Shown here piece after piece: positions 6,962-8,413 of a stretch of 8,413 nucleotides of DNA. Where the stretch lies: positions 1-8,413 of the forward strand of contig WFPU01000248.1 of NCBI GenBank assembly GCA_015487435.1, read 5' to 3'. The DNA is from Sulfurimonas sp. GTDB taxonomy: Bacteria > Campylobacterota > Campylobacteria > Campylobacterales > Sulfurimonadaceae. The notes below the pieces were generated by a model. It saw only the letters and a program-made list of their open reading frames with translations, searched no databases and was not told where the DNA came from. Every line of letters starts with the position of its first letter. Positions within the stretch are counted from its first letter, which is position 1. The translations under genes were made by a program, and so were the position numbers.

Positions 6962-7753
6962 TTAAGATCTTATTTTTTTAACCTCTACAAAGTAAGTATG
7001 CCCTAAGTATATCACATAAAATACAGCTCCAAAAAATATTGCAAATGGGATTAGTGAGATAAGATAAAGAGCTAATGTCTTAAATCTTATGTTGTTTGCA
7101 CTATTAAACTTAATTAGTCTGTTTTCTTCATATGACACTATATTTGAAGCTATATCATAAGTTATCATCTTATGAAAAAAATAATATAGTGGTAGGTTAA
7201 GAGCTATTATATTTACGATTGGTATAAAATAAAGAGGTATAAATAAGAAAAATAAAAGTATCATCACAAATAGCCATTTGAAAACTTGAAGCAGTCCTAA
7301 AAATATATTTGAGTATCCAATCATCTCTACATCATTATAGTGTCTTCTTTGAATCTCTTTTAAAACATATGGAGTTAAAAACCCAATAATAATTACAGCT
7401 ACTATAATTGATAGATAGAGTGTTATTAAACCACCAATTGCATATAAAGAAAACGATATAAGCCAAGAAACAAGAGCAGAGGTAGCTACAAAGTTTACAA
7501 TATAATCAATAATACCTCCACCCTCTATCTTCGTATCTGTAATTTCAGTATGAGGAATTCCGTTTTGTATAGTTGTTTGAGTTGTATGAATATCCATAGA
7601 ACCAAGTGATTCCAAGCTAACACCAGCAATATAAAAAAATAATAAGTACATCGCTATTATTGTTAAAATAAAAGGCAATAGTGAATATTTTAACATCTTA
7701 GCACTAAAAAAATCTTTTATGCTAAGTCTTAAAATGTTTTGTTCATCAATCAT
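6962..7753 (-). CDS. EI24/CysZ-like integral membrane protein
   Basis: This 263-residue, strongly hydrophobic protein has likely membrane segments near 24-44, 83-104, 108-129, 158-178, 180-195 and 226-250. A short cytoplasmic-looking N terminus (IDEQNILRLSIKDFF) precedes the first segment. A polar Thr-rich loop at 52-80 lies between the first two segments, and the motif FLTPYVLKEIQRRHY follows the third. The overall plan and this central segment resemble the EI24 family, which in bacteria includes the sulfate transporter CysZ and many uncharacterised Campylobacterota proteins. I see no residue that would assign sulfate transport, so no substrate is claimed. GGAGT at 7759-7763 is a good ribosome binding site. 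The gene lies 50 nt downstream of the CopD-like gene and 87 nt upstream of pyrD. Confidence 0.78.
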   Translation of the reverse strand: MIDEQNILRLSIKDFFSAKMLKYSLLPFILTIIAMYLLFFYIAGVSLESLGSMDIHTTQTTIQNGIPHTEITDTKIEGGGIIDYIVNFVATSALVSWLISFSLYAIGGLITLYLSIIVAVIIIGFLTPYVLKEIQRRHYNDVEMIGYSNIFLGLLQVFKWLFVMILLFFLFIPLYFIPIVNIIALNLPLYYFFHKMITYDIASNIVSYEENRLIKFNSANNIRFKTLALYLISLIPFAIFFGAVFYVIYLGHTYFVEVKKIRS

Positions 7754-7758
7754 TTTTT

Positions 7759-7763
7759 ACTCC
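7759..7763 (-). promoter_or_regulatory. Ribosome binding site of the EI24-like gene, with an upstream complementary segment
   Basis: On the minus strand GGAGT lies 5 nt before the ATG. The sequence ACTCCA at 7799-7794 in the same leader is fully complementary to TGGAGT at 7764-7759 across a 29-nt loop, so the site could be masked in the mRNA. Confidence 0.7.
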
Positions 7764-7803
7764 ATAATTTTTGGTTTAATTTTAACTCTTGACTGGAGTG
7801 TTG

Positions 7804-8256
7804 TTAAGCTAAAATATTTCTTACTACTACAGCAAACCATAATATGCCTAAGTTGGCGAAGAAAATAATCAAAGAACTTGCTCTAGAGATGATATGTTGC
7901 AGCTTAGTACGCTCTTTAGTATGTGTTTTAAGAGCGATATACATATGGATAATTGTAAGAATTGTTATAAGAGCAACATAGCGTAATTTGTGATCTATTG
8001 CGTATGCTAGTTGAGAATCAGTTTGAGTCATAATATCCCAAATGTTATAATGATAAAATAATATTATTCCAGTAATCCACAATAAGACAAGCCACACTGT
8101 TTCAAAATATCCATATATGGGACCTATATGATGGTATACTTGTTTTTGTGCTTCTTTATCGCGCATAACAATTCCAAGTGCAAACAATAGTAATGCACCA
8201 CCAATCCATGCAGTTGCTGCTAAAATATGTATATATAAAGTTATTTGAATAAACAT
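7804..8256 (-). CDS. Four-helix CopD-like membrane protein of unknown function
   Basis: This 150-residue protein has about four transmembrane helices, near 4-30, 50-70, 90-110 and 124-146. The opening YIHILAATAWIGGALLL, with His10 and Trp17, is the signature of the CopD/DUF2269-like membrane family. Several other histidines sit at or near helix ends (His42, His43, His69, His89, His104) and could bind haem or metal. Length and topology also recall HemJ, the protoporphyrinogen oxidase, but the highly conserved HemJ segment after the first helix (FYLPRLFVYH-like) is absent, so I do not assign HemJ. The start lies 4 nt after the gatA stop and has no clear Shine-Dalgarno sequence, so expression probably depends on ribosomes finishing gatA. 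Copper transport and a haem-linked role are both possible and unproven. Confidence 0.72.
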   Translation of the reverse strand: MFIQITLYIHILAATAWIGGALLLFALGIVMRDKEAQKQVYHHIGPIYGYFETVWLVLLWITGIILFYHYNIWDIMTQTDSQLAYAIDHKLRYVALITILTIIHMYIALKTHTKERTKLQHIISRASSLIIFFANLGILWFAVVVRNILA

Positions 8257-8260
8257 GAAT

Positions 8261-8413
8261 TTACAATGTTACTTTGTTATAGTTAATTTGTTTTTCTAAG
8301 CTAAATGCACCATCAAATAGAGTTTGTTCTTCATAAGCATTTGCAATTAGTTGAAGACCAACAGGCATACCGTTTTGTGCTTTGTTTATTGGAAGTGAGA
8401 TAGCTGGAAGTCC
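8261..8413 (-). CDS. gatA: Glutamyl/aspartyl-tRNA(Gln/Asn) amidotransferase subunit A, C-terminal fragment
   Basis: The last 50 codons and TAA stop of an amidase-signature protein run in from the right edge. The visible sequence has GLPAISLPI, then GMPVGLQLIANAYEEQTLF, the usual closing segment of GatA. GatA is the amidase subunit of GatCAB: it releases ammonia from glutamine to convert Glu-tRNA(Gln), and often Asp-tRNA(Asn), into the amidated form, which is essential in bacteria lacking GlnRS. The catalytic Lys-Ser-Ser triad lies outside the window. Another amidase-signature enzyme cannot be strictly excluded. The frame ends 4 nt before the CopD-like gene, implying a shared transcript. Confidence 0.85.
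   Translation of the reverse strand, partial: GLPAISLPINKAQNGMPVGLQLIANAYEEQTLFDGAFSLEKQINYNKVTL

Noticed and set aside
7804..8256. Assignment of the 150-residue membrane protein as HemJ
   Set aside because: Length and topology fit, but the strongly conserved HemJ segment after the first helix is missing.

Overview
The window looks like chromosomal DNA from a member of the Campylobacterota (formerly Epsilonproteobacteria), probably near Sulfurimonas. The evidence is low GC with strong A/T bias at third codon positions, TATAAT-type -10 boxes without a clear -35, a DnaE with the wording usual in this phylum, and a class 2 pyrD followed directly by an M16 peptidase, an order I recall from Campylobacter and Helicobacter. 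The genus is an inference; no rRNA or other marker is present.

Layout. The plus strand on the left carries the 3' end of a gene whose product ends in tandem helix-hairpin-helix motifs (2-232), a small exported monohaem c-type cytochrome (353-736), and the replicative DNA polymerase III alpha subunit dnaE (788-4345, TTG start). Everything to the right is on the minus strand and converges on dnaE. Read in the direction of transcription it is: the 3' end of gatA (8413-8261), a four-helix CopD-like membrane protein (8256-7804), an EI24/CysZ-like membrane protein (7753-6962), pyrD (6874-5816) and an exported M16 zinc peptidase (5816-4518). gatA and the CopD-like gene are 4 nt apart, and pyrD and the peptidase overlap by 1 nt, so these two pairs are very probably co-transcribed. 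A TATAAT box in front of pyrD suggests that pyrD-M16 forms its own unit.

The 172-nt convergent gap between dnaE and the M16 gene holds the most striking non-coding structure: two 28-nt palindromic units in inverted orientation, 7 nt apart. Eight of the ten differences between the units are paired, compensatory changes in the stems, so this is a REP/BIME-like element in which hairpin structure rather than sequence has been kept.

Most genes are housekeeping (replication, pyrimidine synthesis, tRNA-Gln/Asn charging). I see no CRISPR array, insertion sequence, prophage, RNA gene or defence system. Points worth a second look are the repeat pair, the cytochrome without any methionine to act as distal haem ligand, the intact PHP metal site in DnaE, and a leader that could sequester the ribosome binding site of the EI24-like gene.
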